64,000 bases of DNA. Origin: an uncultured Clostridia bacterium (GTDB lineage: Bacteria > Bacillota > Clostridia > TANB77 > CAG-508). This document shows, piece by piece, positions 19,327 to 28,543 of the stretch. The DNA is taken from assembly GCA_928721915.1 (NCBI GenBank), contig CAKMVZ010000001.1, positions 1 through 64,000 on the forward strand, written 5' to 3'. The notes under the pieces were generated by a model. The model saw only the letters and a program-made list of their open reading frames with translations, was not told the origin of the DNA and searched no databases. Numbering within the stretch: position 1 is the stretch's first letter; every line of letters begins with the position of its first letter. Made by a program: the position numbers and the translations under genes.

Positions 19327-20578
19327 TTAAACTTCCATAACTTCTATTTTATCCTTATAAATTATTCCTGCTATTCCATTTCCAATAACAATATCTTTTA
19401 TTTGCTGAGCTGAAGTATAATTTTTCTTTAAAGTTCCATTTAAACTAACAATATCGACTTCATTTCCATAATTTAAGGCAATTAATTTTTCACTTGTTTT
19501 TAGTTGACTTGGTAAATTTTTATTTAATATATACAAATTTTCATTATTTGAACCTAATAATTTAATTTTTAAATTATATTCATATGAAAATAAACCTGAT
19601 GATTGTTTTTCCAGCACAATTAAATTGCCTGTCATCTGATTATCAACAAAACAAGTACTTTCTGTTATATCGTAAATTTTATTTCCATTTGAAGGAGAAA
19701 TTGTAACAACAGAATTAGTGTAAACACATGTAGCATTTTCTTTATCATAATATTTTATATTTATTATTATATTTTGATTATCATTTGAATAATTATAAAC
19801 TAGTTCTGCTGAATCAATTGACATTATTCTTACATTAGATTTTAAAATTGTTCCCGAATAATCAATTTCACCTATTGCTAAATATGAATTATCCGTTGAA
19901 ATTGCAGCACACATAGCATAAGTTGATGGTAAATATGTTTTAAATAGTTCTGTTCCAGCTGAATCAAATACAATAACAATAGATACATATGTTGAATCAG
20001 AAACTATAACAGTAACATATCCATTTTTATTTATATTTACTTTTAAAATATTTCCGTCAACTTTCCCTTGCCATAAAATTTCAGTATTATTTAAAACATA
20101 AAATTTATTTCCGTTTTTCTCAGCTATAACAACATATTTTTCATCTGTTTGAACAATAGCATCAGATACATCTATATCAACTTTAGCAATTGATTCAGCT
20201 TTTGAATTATATAAATTTAATGTATTTTTAACTAATACTCCTAAATAATCATCATAAGCAAAAATCGTTGGATTATCATCAGAATTTATTTCAATAGTTT
20301 TCTAATGTATTTTCAGTTACTTGTTTTCCTAAAATTTTTGAATCAATATAATTTCTAAAAGTTTGATTTGTTGTATAACTTGCTAATATTACAACACATA
20401 TAAATAAAAATATAACTAAAATAATTATTTTTAATTTTGACATTTTACCCTTTTTATTATTATCTATTTCATCTTCTATATCACTAGAAATATTTAATTC
20501 TTCAAAGTCATCAGTTCTAAAATTATATAAATTATTTCTTTTATTTTCTTCTATTTTATCTTCTCTTTTTTTTCTCAC
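19327..20578 (-). CDS. Membrane-anchored beta-propeller-like protein (DUF5711-like), with a +1 discontinuity not at CGG
   Basis: 416 residues if one base is skipped near 20291. The first 95 residues from GTG 20578 give a charged cytoplasmic part and one membrane helix (about 50-70). Frame 0 then ends GAA AAC TAT TGA. The next frame, opening in the same 15 bases, encodes about 320 residues of repeated beta-strand units (PTIFAYDDYLGVLV, ILWQGKV, DGNILKVNINKNGYVTVIV), as in DUF5711/WD-type propellers next to CvpA in clostridia. The site has no CGG. It could be a +1 shift at TAT TGA A, or one extra A in AAAA. Confidence 0.65.
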
Positions 20579-20678
20579 TTTAAAAAATCACTCCTTAGCC
20601 TATTTTTTAAATTAAGCTTTAGTTTTCATTTATTTTATCAATTAAAATATTTTTTTTCAATATGTGGTAATGATTTTA

Positions 20679-20707
20679 TTGACAAAATTTAAATGTGAGA
20701 TTATAAT
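20679..20707 (+). promoter_or_regulatory. Promoter of tRNA-Arg(ACG)
   Basis: TTGACA (20679-20684), 17 bases, TATAAT (20702-20707), 43 bases before the tRNA. Confidence 0.8.
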
Positions 20708-20750
20708 TGTACAGTATAAATAATTCTTAAAATTATTTATTTTTAAATAA

Positions 20751-20827
20751 GCAGCAGTAGCTTAGTTGGATAGAGCACTCGGCTACGAACCGAGAGGTCG
20801 GGGATTCGAATTCCTCCTGCTGCACCA
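20751..20827 (+). tRNA. tRNA-Arg (anticodon ACG)
   Basis: Cloverleaf with acceptor GCAGCAG/CTGCTGC, D-arm with AGTTGGATAGA, anticodon stem CTCGG/CCGAG around loop CTACGAA, T-arm GGGGATTCGAATTCC and encoded CCA. With A34 modified to inosine it reads CGU, CGC and CGA but not CGG. This matters because CGG behaves abnormally in this genome. A hairpin terminator follows at 20832-20880. Confidence 0.97.
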
Positions 20828-20831
20828 TTAA

Positions 20832-20880
20832 AAAAGATACAAGCTATGCTAAGTTTTTATAGCTTGTATCTTTTAATTTT
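20832..20880 (+). terminator. Terminator after tRNA-Arg(ACG)
   Basis: Sixteen-base inverted repeat (20832-20847 and 20859-20874) followed by a T-rich stretch. The remaining bases up to 21084 are AT-rich and show no gene. Confidence 0.8.
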
Positions 20881-21084
20881 TAAGTAAACACATATTTACT
20901 TTACTGCAATAAACATAATCAAATTATGAATATAAAATTTTTAGTTTAAGATTTAGTATAACTAAATTTTAATGATTAAATCATCTATAACATTATAAAG
21001 TATTAAAAATTTTCCAGTTTATTCTAACTTATCCTAATTTTCAAATTTTATAATATACTCTTTTTAATACAATAAATTACTTTA

Positions 21085-21112
21085 TATATAAAAAAAGGGG
21101 AAGGCTCCCCTT
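21085..21112 (-). terminator. Terminator of the 21117-21524 gene
   Basis: AAGGGG-loop-CCCCTT hairpin with an A-run on its plus-strand left side, which is the T-run of the minus-strand transcript. Confidence 0.75.
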
Positions 21113-21116
21113 AATT

Positions 21117-21524
21117 TTAAGTTACCTCCCCTTTTTTAGTCATACAATAAATAGAAAAATTTTTGTAAGTTGAATACTCTTTAAATTCTTCAAATTCCAA
21201 CCCGACTAATTTTACTGCACCTTCAATCGAATCTAAAATGTCTTTAATCTCCTCTCTTTCACATTCAAAAGCTCTTATTCTTTTTGATGAACGATAAATA
21301 GTATCAACGCAAATGTAACTTCGTTCTACATGAACCTTAAGTAAGTCTATGCGTGCAGTTGTAATAGTACCATAAAAGTATGGAACTCTAAACTTCTGAG
21401 TTCGAATACCATCAAGAAGTTGACCATAGATGTAATAAATTATTAATCGTTTATTACCAGTCAAATCATGCGTTCTTTTTAACCGCTTAGCATACACTAC
21501 TCTTTTTTCCAGAGCTTCATACAT
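21117..21524 (-). CDS. Hypothetical protein of foreign codon usage
   Basis: 135 residues, no signal peptide or membrane segment, basic N-terminus (KRVVYAKRLKRTHD) and an alternating pattern suggesting a small alpha/beta fold. I do not recognise the family. Codon use (CGT, CGC, CTT, GTC, CTG) differs from neighbours. It has an in-frame CGG read as Arg at codon 14 (C at 21485; AAG CGG TTA); a +1 skip there would give an immediate stop. Ribosome site GGAAGG precedes the ATG, and it has its own terminator, so it is a single-gene unit. Confidence 0.55.
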   Translation of the reverse strand: MYEALEKRVVYAKRLKRTHDLTGNKRLIIYYIYGQLLDGIRTQKFRVPYFYGTITTARIDLLKVHVERSYICVDTIYRSSKRIRAFECEREEIKDILDSIEGAVKLVGLEFEEFKEYSTYKNFSIYCMTKKGEVT

Positions 21525-21611
21525 AATAAAGTACCTTCCTTCCTAAAAAATTTATTTTTTAAACAAAAATATTATAGCATAATTTATAAAAAAATCAACT
21601 TTTAAAATTAT

Positions 21612-22049
21612 CTATTTTTCAATAATTATAGTTACAGGTCCATCATTTATTAATGAAACTTCCATATGCGCCCCAAAAACTCCCTTTTGAACTTCTATTC
21701 CTTCTTCTGAACATTTCCTACAAAAATATTCATAAAGCTTATTTGCTTCATCTGGCTTAGCAGCTTCTATAAAAGATGGTCTATTTCCTTCTGTAGTATT
21801 AGCATATAAAGTAAACTGTGAAATTAAAAGTAAACTTCCTTTAACATCTCTTAAACTTAAATTCATTTTTCCATTTTCATCTTCGAAAACTCTTAATTTA
21901 CACAGCTTTTTAGCTAAATAATCTGCATTTTTTTCAGTATCAGTATGAGTTATACCTACTAATACCATAAAACCTTTATTAATACTTCCTACAATTTTTC
22001 CTTCAACTTTTACATTTGCTTCTTTAACTCTTTGAACTACTATTTTCAT
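21612..22049 (-). CDS. dtd: D-aminoacyl-tRNA deacylase
   Basis: 145 residues, full length. It removes D-amino acids from mischarged tRNAs in the cytoplasm. It shows the family motifs SQFTLYA (near residue 77) and the C-terminal GPVTIIIE containing the Gly-cisPro proofreading pair, plus the conserved opening [13 protein letters not shown]. Ribosome context is weak, but the ATG start matches the family N-terminus exactly. Confidence 0.97.
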   Translation of the reverse strand: MKIVVQRVKEANVKVEGKIVGSINKGFMVLVGITHTDTEKNADYLAKKLCKLRVFEDENGKMNLSLRDVKGSLLLISQFTLYANTTEGNRPSFIEAAKPDEANKLYEYFCRKCSEEGIEVQKGVFGAHMEVSLINDGPVTIIIEK

Positions 22050-22132
22050 ATTTAAAAATAAGCCTTAAACTGCTTTTCCTTTCTTTATTTTAAATTTTTA
22101 GTTATAATATCATATTATTTCAAAAAAGTCTA

Positions 22133-22718
22133 TTAATAAACATAATTTGGTGAAAAATCAAATTCATAATATGGTCCAGTATTTAAAAATCTCTTTGGGT
22201 TTCTTTTTGAAATTAATTCTCTAATTACTAAAATTCTAATTAAATCTTTAAGTAATTGATTAGTATTATTTTGAGTTTCAGAATTAGCTGATGCATAAGT
22301 TGATTGATTTTGAGTATTTGGATTATTAACTGCAGAATTATTTGAATTTTGAGTACCTCCGATTTTTTTGAGTTGAATTATTAATCTGTTTTATACTAGA
22401 GTCTCCTTCAATAATATTATAAACTGTATCTGTAGCATTTGTAACTGTTTCATCATTTATAAAGTTAAATCTATTTTCAGATGTAACTTTTTGAACAACT
22501 GGATAAACAATTCTATAAATACTAGGATATAAATTATTATAATTATTTATATTATTGTTCATTCCAGGTAAATAACCACCTCCCATTCCTATATAACCAT
22601 TCCTAAAGTTAGCTCCTAACATATAATTATTTGGATAATATCCCATATTCATACTATTTCCCATATTATTATAATAAAAAATATCTCTCATATAATCATC
22701 ATAACTTGGATAATACAT
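22133..22718 (-). CDS. Asn/Tyr/Gly-rich protein (coat-like) with in-frame CGG (+1 site)
   Basis: 194 residues when the C at 22361 is skipped; frame 0 stops after seven further codons. The N-terminal 60 residues are Tyr-, Asn-, Met- and Gly-rich (YYNNMGNSMNMGYYPNNYM) like spore-coat or exosporium-type proteins. At codon 120 AAT CGG AGG becomes AAT-(C)-GGA GGT, giving KNGGTQNSNNS. The restored tail is Asn/Gln-rich, then a conserved-looking end (LLKDLIRILVIRELISKR, GPYYEFDFSPNYVY). The GGAGG ribosome site precedes ATG 22718. The function is unknown and the coat role is a guess from composition. Confidence 0.65.
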
Positions 22719-22860
22719 ATTAATTCCTCCTTCTTTTCTATAAACTATATGACTTTTACCTATATATTATTCTTCAATTACAAAATAAAAATATTGATAT
22801 TTTTAAAATAAAGTTATATAATGCAAAAAAATATTTAATAATTATAATGAAAGGAAAAAT

Positions 22861-23478
22861 ATGAATAATTGGTATATAGATTTTGATAGTACATTATATG
22901 ATACTTCAACTTTAAAAAAAGATATGTTAGAAACAATGGCATTAAATATAAATCCTTCAAAAAAAGAATCTATTATACAAGAAATAGATTCTATGTTTAA
23001 GCCAGAAAAAATTTATAATATTTTTAAATTATGCAATTATTATGAAAATAAATATAACTTAAAAGAAAATAGCTTAATAAAACCTATAAAAGAAATTATA
23101 TTAAATGGCTCAAAATATGTATTTAATGATGTAATTCCTTTTTTAGAAAAATTAAGAAATAATAATAACACTATTTCAATGTTAACCTGGTCTACTTTAA
23201 AAGAAAATATGGAATTTCAAAATCTAAAAATAATTGGCTCTGGAATTTCTAATTATTTTGATACACTTATTATTACGGCTTTTCCAAAACATACTCTAGA
23301 ATTAAATTATAAAACCGGCATTTTTATTGATGATAATACTAATGATTTAGAAAATTTATATAAAATAAGTCACGGAAGAGTAATTCGAATAAAAAGGAAA
23401 AATAATAAATATTCTAAAATACCTTTAAACATTCCAAATATTGAAGAATATTCTACACTATCAGAAATATTAATATAA
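22861..23478 (+). CDS. HAD-superfamily hydrolase
   Basis: 205 residues. Motif I is DFDSTLYDT (Asp near residues 7 and 9), followed by a helical cap region and a late Asp pair in IDDNTNDLENL (motif IV). This fits a small haloacid-dehalogenase-type phosphatase with a divergent motif II (LTWST). The substrate is not predictable. It ends 18 bases before yvcK and is probably co-transcribed with it. Confidence 0.7.
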   Translation: MNNWYIDFDSTLYDTSTLKKDMLETMALNINPSKKESIIQEIDSMFKPEKIYNIFKLCNYYENKYNLKENSLIKPIKEIILNGSKYVFNDVIPFLEKLRNNNNTISMLTWSTLKENMEFQNLKIIGSGISNYFDTLIITAFPKHTLELNYKTGIFIDDNTNDLENLYKISHGRVIRIKRKNNKYSKIPLNIPNIEEYSTLSEILI

Positions 23479-23496
23479 AGAGGAGGACTTGAATTT

Positions 23497-24486
23497 ATGA
23501 TGGAACGAAAAAAAATTGTTATTTTTGGAGGAGGAACTGGAACTAGTTTTGTTTTAAAAGGATTAAAATATTTCCCAGTAGATATAACAGCAGTTATAAC
23601 TGTTTCGGACAGCGGAAGTTCAACAGGAAGATTAAGAAAAGAATTTTCTACTCCTGCAGTTGGAGATATAAGAAAAGTTTTAAGTAATTTATCAACTTTA
23701 CCTGATGAAATAAGAGATGTTATGGAATATCGTTTAAAAATACCTGGGAATGACTTAGATGGTCATGCAATGGGAAATCTTGTTTTAACATCTTTAATTA
23801 AAGAAACAGGAAGTTTAAAAACAAGTATTGAATATTTAAGTAAATTGCTTGATGTAAAACATAAAGTATTACCTCTTTCAGAGGATTATTTAACTCTTAT
23901 GGGTGAAACAACTGATGGAGAAATTATAGAAGGAGAAGATACAATAACTAAAGCTAGAAAAAAATATAAAAGATTCTTTTATAAAGAAAATCCACATGTT
24001 TTACCTGAAGTTTTTAAACAAGTAGCTAATGCAGATTTAATAATATTAAGTATGGGAAGTCTTTATACTAGTGTGCTTCCACATTTACTTTGCAGCGATG
24101 TTGTAAAAGCTATTAATCAATCTAAAGCCAAAAAAATGTATATTTGCAACGCAATGACTCAGCCTGGCGAAACTGATGATTTTGGTGTTAGTGATCATGT
24201 AAACTTTTTGGAAAGTTATCTAGGAAAAGATACAATAGATAGTGTAATTGTTAGTACAACTGAGATTCCAGAAGAATTACTTAAAAAATACGAAACAGAA
24301 GAACAAAAAAATCTTGTAAAAGTAGATTATGAAAATATGAAAAATTCTAAATATGAAGTTATAGAATCAGATTTACTTACAACTGTTGATGGAACTATAA
24401 AGCATAATAGTTTAAAACTAAGTTCAATAATATTCTTTTATTTAATGAACAAAAATGAAGATGAACAGAAAAAGATACAATTTTAA
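23497..24486 (+). CDS. yvcK: YvcK/CofD-like gluconeogenesis factor
   Basis: 329 residues, full length for the family. FGGGTGTSFVLKGLK at the start and VSDSGSSTGRLRKEF near residue 33, with PAVGDIRKVLSNLS, are the YvcK hallmark segments; YvcK binds UDP-GlcNAc-type nucleotide sugars and is needed for growth on gluconeogenic sources and for cell-wall control. Ribosome site AGAGGAGG precedes ATG ATG; either ATG can serve. A terminator shared with the converging pilin gene follows. Confidence 0.92.
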   Translation: MMERKKIVIFGGGTGTSFVLKGLKYFPVDITAVITVSDSGSSTGRLRKEFSTPAVGDIRKVLSNLSTLPDEIRDVMEYRLKIPGNDLDGHAMGNLVLTSLIKETGSLKTSIEYLSKLLDVKHKVLPLSEDYLTLMGETTDGEIIEGEDTITKARKKYKRFFYKENPHVLPEVFKQVANADLIILSMGSLYTSVLPHLLCSDVVKAINQSKAKKMYICNAMTQPGETDDFGVSDHVNFLESYLGKDTIDSVIVSTTEIPEELLKKYETEEQKNLVKVDYENMKNSKYEVIESDLLTTVDGTIKHNSLKLSSIIFFYLMNKNEDEQKKIQF

Positions 24487-24494
24487 TTTTAAAT

Positions 24495-24528
24495 AAAAAA
24501 ATACCTCTTTAAAAAAGAGGTATTTTTT
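24495..24528. terminator. Bidirectional terminator between yvcK and pilin gene
   Basis: AAAAAATACCTCTTT and AAAGAGGTATTTTTT form a perfect 15-bp stem with a three-base loop; it works in both directions between converging genes. Confidence 0.9.
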
Positions 24529-24538
24529 ATTGCTTTTA

Positions 24539-24922
24539 TTATGCATTTCCAACATTTCCTGTTGCAAAGTTTTGAATAATTCCTAAAATTGCAGAAGCTG
24601 CAAATAATATAATTGCACCAACAATATAAATTGTTGAATTCTTCTTAATTTCAGCTTTACCTTCTGGTGAAGCAGCTATGTATTGAATAGCAAGAACTAT
24701 TAACATGATAATAGCAACACCTGCACCAATTATTCTAGCAATGTAAATTATTGAACCAATAATATTAGTAACAGCATTTGAAGCACCACTATTATCTTTT
24801 TCATTGTTAGAAAATTGTCCTAAATCAACATTAGCAGCAGATACAACTTGTGTAAAAGCAGTTACTAACATTATTGCAACTAATAAAGCTACTACTATTT
24901 TCATAACTTTTTTTGCTTTCAT
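24539..24922 (-). CDS. VirB2/TrbC-like pilin (isolated copy)
   Basis: 127 residues. Signal peptide 1-29 (cleavage near VVSA-A), a short Asn/Ser spacer, then two helices around IQYIAASPEGKAEIKK. The segment GAGVAIIMLIVLAIQYIA closely parallels the pilin at 16789-17170. It stands alone, with ribosome site GGAGGATTT, 7 kb from the main secretion locus, and contains no CGG. It is possibly the major pilin subunit expressed separately. Confidence 0.8.
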   Translation of the reverse strand: MKAKKVMKIVVALLVAIMLVTAFTQVVSAANVDLGQFSNNEKDNSGASNAVTNIIGSIIYIARIIGAGVAIIMLIVLAIQYIAASPEGKAEIKKNSTIYIVGAIILFAASAILGIIQNFATGNVGNA

Positions 24923-25089
24923 AATAAATCCTCCTTTATATTATTACTACACATACTATTTTAAAAGTATTTTAAACTACTTAATTTTATTGTACTTTAA
25001 AAAATTAAATTTGTAAATACTTTTTGAAAAAAATTATGTTTCTATCTTGTTTATTATAGCAAACTTTATTAAAATTATCAAAAACTTTA

Positions 25090-25815
25090 TTAAGTTTTAA
25101 AAAATTTATTATCAAATTTAAAATTTGGAACTTTTAACAATTTATCCACTGTAATTTCTTGTGGAGTATATATTGCAATTTTAATTAATAATTTTTGAAT
25201 AGAATTAAATATACAATCTAAAACAAATATATCATTTATTTTAAACTTAATTCCCTTCTTATTTAAATAATCACAAGTAAATAATTTACAACCTATACTT
25301 TTTACAGAACATCTACCATCATTTTGTAAATATTTACATGTTACCATTTTATATTTAAAAGCTAAAACTCCTAATTTATTTTCAAAATAATGACAACAAC
25401 CAGTAACTGAATCAGTTTCTTTTTTACCACCACATTTATTATCGCAAAAATCACATACATTTTTACTATAAAAATGTAAATCTAAATAATCACAAGCCAA
25501 AATATATACTTTATCATATAACTCTTTTAAACTTTTAGCTTCTACAATTGCTTTAATTAAATCAACAAAATTTACAATCAGCAAATTATCTTTTTTATAA
25601 TTATAAATATTAATAACAATCTCTTTCTTTATTTCAAGCCATTTTCTATATTTTATAATATTTTTAATATCTTTTTTTAGTTTATTTTTATTACTCAAAC
25701 CATCTACTTTAAATACAATTTTATTAGTTCTTATTGTAAATTTATTTAAATCTGTAATCATAATTTCGTTTGTTTTATCAAATTTTTCTTCATCATAATT
25801 AACATTAAAAATCAT
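25090..25815 (-). CDS. Cysteine-rich protein, probably metal binding
   Basis: 241 residues. The middle third carries a cluster of cysteines: VCDFCDNKCGG (about 120-130), CC near 143, then CKYL, CSVKSIGCKLFTCDYL. Their spacing suggests two metal or Fe-S sites. The N-terminus (MIFNVNYDEEKFDKTNE) is lysine-rich without a membrane segment. I do not recognise the family. Ribosome site GGGGAG precedes ATG 25815; single-gene unit. Confidence 0.6.
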   Translation of the reverse strand: MIFNVNYDEEKFDKTNEIMITDLNKFTIRTNKIVFKVDGLSNKNKLKKDIKNIIKYRKWLEIKKEIVINIYNYKKDNLLIVNFVDLIKAIVEAKSLKELYDKVYILACDYLDLHFYSKNVCDFCDNKCGGKKETDSVTGCCHYFENKLGVLAFKYKMVTCKYLQNDGRCSVKSIGCKLFTCDYLNKKGIKFKINDIFVLDCIFNSIQKLLIKIAIYTPQEITVDKLLKVPNFKFDNKFFKT

Positions 25816-25966
25816 ATTTTTCTCCCCAAATTTTAAATGTTTTTATTTACAAAACAAATAGTATTATCAAATTTTAATTTTGTCAAGTAAAATATTGAAA
25901 ACACCTAAAAACTATGATATTATTTTTAAATATAATATTTAAAAATTTGAAAAGGAGTATTAATAA

Positions 25967-26534
25967 ATGAATAGAGAACAAGCCATTATACTTTTAAAAA
26001 AATATAATCAAGAAGAATTTCATTTAAGACATGCTATTACAATTGAAAATGTAATGAGATATTTTGCTAAAGAATATAATTATGATGCAGATTTTTGGGG
26101 AATTGTTGGTCTTTTACATGACATTGACTTTGAAAAATATCCTGATCAGCATTGTAAAAAAGCACCTGAATTACTAAAAGAAATAAATGCACCAGATGAA
26201 ATGGTACATGCAATTTGTAGCCATGGATATGGAATTTGTTCAGATATAGAACCTAAACACCAAATGGAAAAAATTTTATTTGCAACTGATGAACTTACAG
26301 GTTTAATTTGGGCAGCTGCTAAAATGAGACCTTCTAAAAGTACCAAAGATATGGAAGTCTCAAGTTTAAAGAAAAAATTTAAAGATAAAAAATTCGCAGC
26401 ACGGATGTTCAAGAGAGACAATATCAAAAGGAGCAGAAATCTTAAACTGGGACTTAAACGAACTTTTTGAAAAAACAATTTTAGCTATGCGTGAAAGTGA
26501 AGATATAATTGAAAAAGAACTTAAAAATTTATAA
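25967..26534 (+). CDS. HD-domain phosphohydrolase-like protein with in-frame CGG (+1 site)
   Basis: 188 residues after skipping the C at 26402. The HD signature is visible: LRHAITIENVMRYFA (His), LLHDIDFEKYP (HD near residues 50-51), CSHGYG and ATDELTG. Frame 0 runs GCA GCA CGG ATG TTC into unrelated sequence. GCA-(C)-GGA TGT TCA gives AAGCSRETISKGAEI and a tail ending RESEDIIEKELKNL, the normal end of this family. Frame 0 also ends at 26470. Ribosome site AAAGGAG. Confidence 0.8.
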
Positions 26535-26569
26535 TTCTTTAATATTCCAATTATAGGAGGGTTTAAGCT

Positions 26570-27145
26570 ATGCCATATTTTAAAAAATTACTTGGAGATA
26601 GAATATACTTATCTCCAAAAGGAATTTCTGAAGAAGAAATAACTAAATTTACAGAATGGATGAACGATTTTCAAGTAACAGATTATACTGGAAGAACTTC
26701 GCAAATAATGACTTTAGAAGGTGAAAAAACATATCTTGAAAATTCTTTAAAAGATAATGATAAGAAAACTTTTAATATAATAGATTTAACATCTAACCAA
26801 TTAGTTGGAACAGTTGGATTAGAAAAAATAGACCATATTGCAAGAAGTGCTGTTCTTGGAATTTTTATTGGAGATAAAGATTTTAGAAATAATGGTTATG
26901 GAACAGAAGCAATAAATTTATTATTAGAATATGGTTTCAAATACTTAAACTTACATAGCATAAGACTAGATCTAATTTCAGTAAATGACAGAGCTCACAA
27001 ATGTTATAAAAAATGTGGTTTTAAGGACACAGGTTTAAGTAGAGAATCAATTTTCCTAAATGGAAAATATTACGACAAACTACACATGGACATTCTAGAA
27101 AATGAGTTTAGTGGAGAATATATTAGGAATAAAAATGTAAAATAA
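26570..27145 (+). CDS. GNAT-family N-acetyltransferase
   Basis: 191 residues. RimJ/RimL-type fold: GTVGLEKIDHIARSAVLGIFIGDK followed by FRNNGYGTEAINLLLEYGF, the acetyl-CoA loop (R..GYGTEA), and then LDLISVNDRAHKCYKKCGFKDTG. The substrate is unknown; ribosomal or small-molecule amines are typical. Ribosome site AGGAGGG precedes ATG 26570, 35 bases after the HD gene. Confidence 0.88.
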   Translation: MPYFKKLLGDRIYLSPKGISEEEITKFTEWMNDFQVTDYTGRTSQIMTLEGEKTYLENSLKDNDKKTFNIIDLTSNQLVGTVGLEKIDHIARSAVLGIFIGDKDFRNNGYGTEAINLLLEYGFKYLNLHSIRLDLISVNDRAHKCYKKCGFKDTGLSRESIFLNGKYYDKLHMDILENEFSGEYIRNKNVK

Positions 27146-27195
27146 AATATTAATGTTTTAATAAATTAATTTTAACTAACATATGGAGATAAAAA

Positions 27196-27714
27196 ATGAA
27201 AATAATTTTATATATTTTATCAATCACATTGCAAGTAACAGGTTCAATCCTACTAATGATATATTTATTATCAACAGACAGAAAGAAAATAATTAAAAAA
27301 TTTAGCAATAGTAATACTATTATCTCAGAAGATGGTAACACTGGAGAAATACTTTATAATATAGAAGCTTTTAAAGATGAATTTAAAGATGCATACTTAA
27401 ATAAAGTTGCATTTTGCTTTATAGCAATAGGTACATTAATGAGTATTTTTGGAGAAAAAGAAAATGTTAATGAATGGATACTATGTTTAATTATTATATT
27501 TTTAGTAATATGTATTATAATTACATCTATAAAAATAATTAATAAAATTATAGAAAAATCAATTAATATAAATAAAAAAATAACTAAATGCGAACTCAAA
27601 GAATTAGGAATAAGTGCAGAACTAAGATCTATACCTAATAAAGAAATAGATAAAATGTTTTCAGATAAAAACCAACGGGTAGAGCCTAATGTCAGCAACT
27701 TAAAAAACACCTAA
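27196..27714 (+). CDS. Small two-helix membrane protein; CGG near C-terminus
   Basis: 172 residues in frame 0. Membrane helices at about 4-22 and 74-112, a Lys/Ile-rich remainder, no known domain. At codon 161 (C at 27676) the frame meets CAA CGG GTA. Applying the +1 rule seen elsewhere gives CAA-(C)-GGG TAG, ending the protein as ...DKNQG after 161 residues. Frame 0 would add RVEPNVSNLKNT. Both ends are possible. It lies immediately left of the first tRNA-Pro-derived repeat at 27741. Confidence 0.55.
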   Translation: MKIILYILSITLQVTGSILLMIYLLSTDRKKIIKKFSNSNTIISEDGNTGEILYNIEAFKDEFKDAYLNKVAFCFIAIGTLMSIFGEKENVNEWILCLIIIFLVICIIITSIKIINKIIEKSININKKITKCELKELGISAELRSIPNKEIDKMFSDKNQRVEPNVSNLKNT

Positions 27715-27740
27715 AAACATTGTTTTTCTGGCATTTAAGC

Positions 27741-27752
27741 TGGTCGAGGTGA
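27741..27752 (+). repeat. att-like copy 1 of the tRNA-Pro 3' end
   Basis: TGGTCGAGGTGA, identical to the 3' end of tRNA-Pro (45124-45135, minus strand) and to 30840-30851. The match to the second copy extends left through GGCATTTAA with two differences, so it is not random. It marks the outer end of the left island. Confidence 0.75.
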
Positions 27753-27889
27753 TGAGAATTTGCTTTTGAAAGTTGTTTATTTTCTAGTATTTCTACATTT
27801 TTTGAATGTAGTTTGAATGTAATTAGCTTTTTAAGATTTTTTGTTTATATATTTCTATTAAATGAGAATCATTTTGATTACTAAGAAAA

Positions 27890-28073
27890 TTAATCAAAAA
27901 ATTTCATTTTAATATATTTATCTTTTTTAAAGCTATTGTCGTTGTAAAGAATAGCATATGTTTCAAAATAGGTAAGTGTATTTCCTTCAATAGCATTTGG
28001 AACTATATGTATATCGTGTAAAAAAATCTTGTAAATAATCTTTAGTGTTTAAAATAAATTCTATACTAGTCAT
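27890..28073 (-). pseudogene. Fic-family N-terminal remnant
   Basis: From ATG 28073 (ribosome site AGAGGAG), MTSIEFILNTKDYLQDFF is followed, one base out of phase at a run of seven T, by HIVPNAIEGNTLTYFETYAIL. The NAIEGNTLT segment is typical of the N-terminal part of Fic proteins. The catalytic HPFxxGNGR part is missing and the reading frame stops at 27890. The shift is a missing base in a homopolymer, not a CGG event. It is therefore best seen as a decayed fragment beside the Doc gene. Confidence 0.5.
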
Positions 28074-28086
28074 ACATTCTCCTCTT

Positions 28087-28543
28087 TTAATTCTTAGATA
28101 GTATATCAATCAACTCTAATTTTGTTTCTGCTGAAATCTCTGTATTTTCTATTATATCTGTAACTATTCTCTTTAAAAATATTTTATCAAACTTATTTTC
28201 TGCCAGCCAAATGCAGACATTTTCCATTTCTCTTATGAATGTTCCAATAATATAATCATATCCGATTTATTTGAAGAAAATATGATGAACAAGCAATCGC
28301 AGTTCTTTTATTCCCATCATTAAAAATATGAAATTTTACTAAACAAAATATTAAATGGGTTAATTTATCTATAAAAGTTGGATAATATAAATCATTTCGT
28401 ATGTTGAATAGAACGCTTTCTAACTGTCCTTTATCCTTATAACCAGCAAGTCCATTTTTTCCATAATTAATTATTTGTTCATCATGTATTTTTTCAACAT
28501 ATTCAATACCAAAATATTGTATTTTCAAGACTTCTTCCATCAT
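28087..28543 (-). CDS. Doc/Fic-type toxin with in-frame CGG (+1 site)
   Basis: 151 residues when the C at 28264 is skipped. Doc (death-on-curing) motif FHIFNDGNKRTAIACSSYFL lies at about 72-90; in this family it transfers phosphate or AMP to a target such as EF-Tu. Frame 0 reads AAT CGG ATA TGA and stops two codons later. AAT-(C)-GGA TAT GAT gives INGYDYIIGTFIREMENV and the full helical C-terminus ending DILSKN. It overlaps the upstream RhuM-like gene by four bases, so the two form a coupled pair. Confidence 0.8.

Noticed and set aside
26146..26478. Minus-strand ORF opposite the HD gene
   Set aside because: Shadow of the HD-domain gene with no start signal or recognisable domain.
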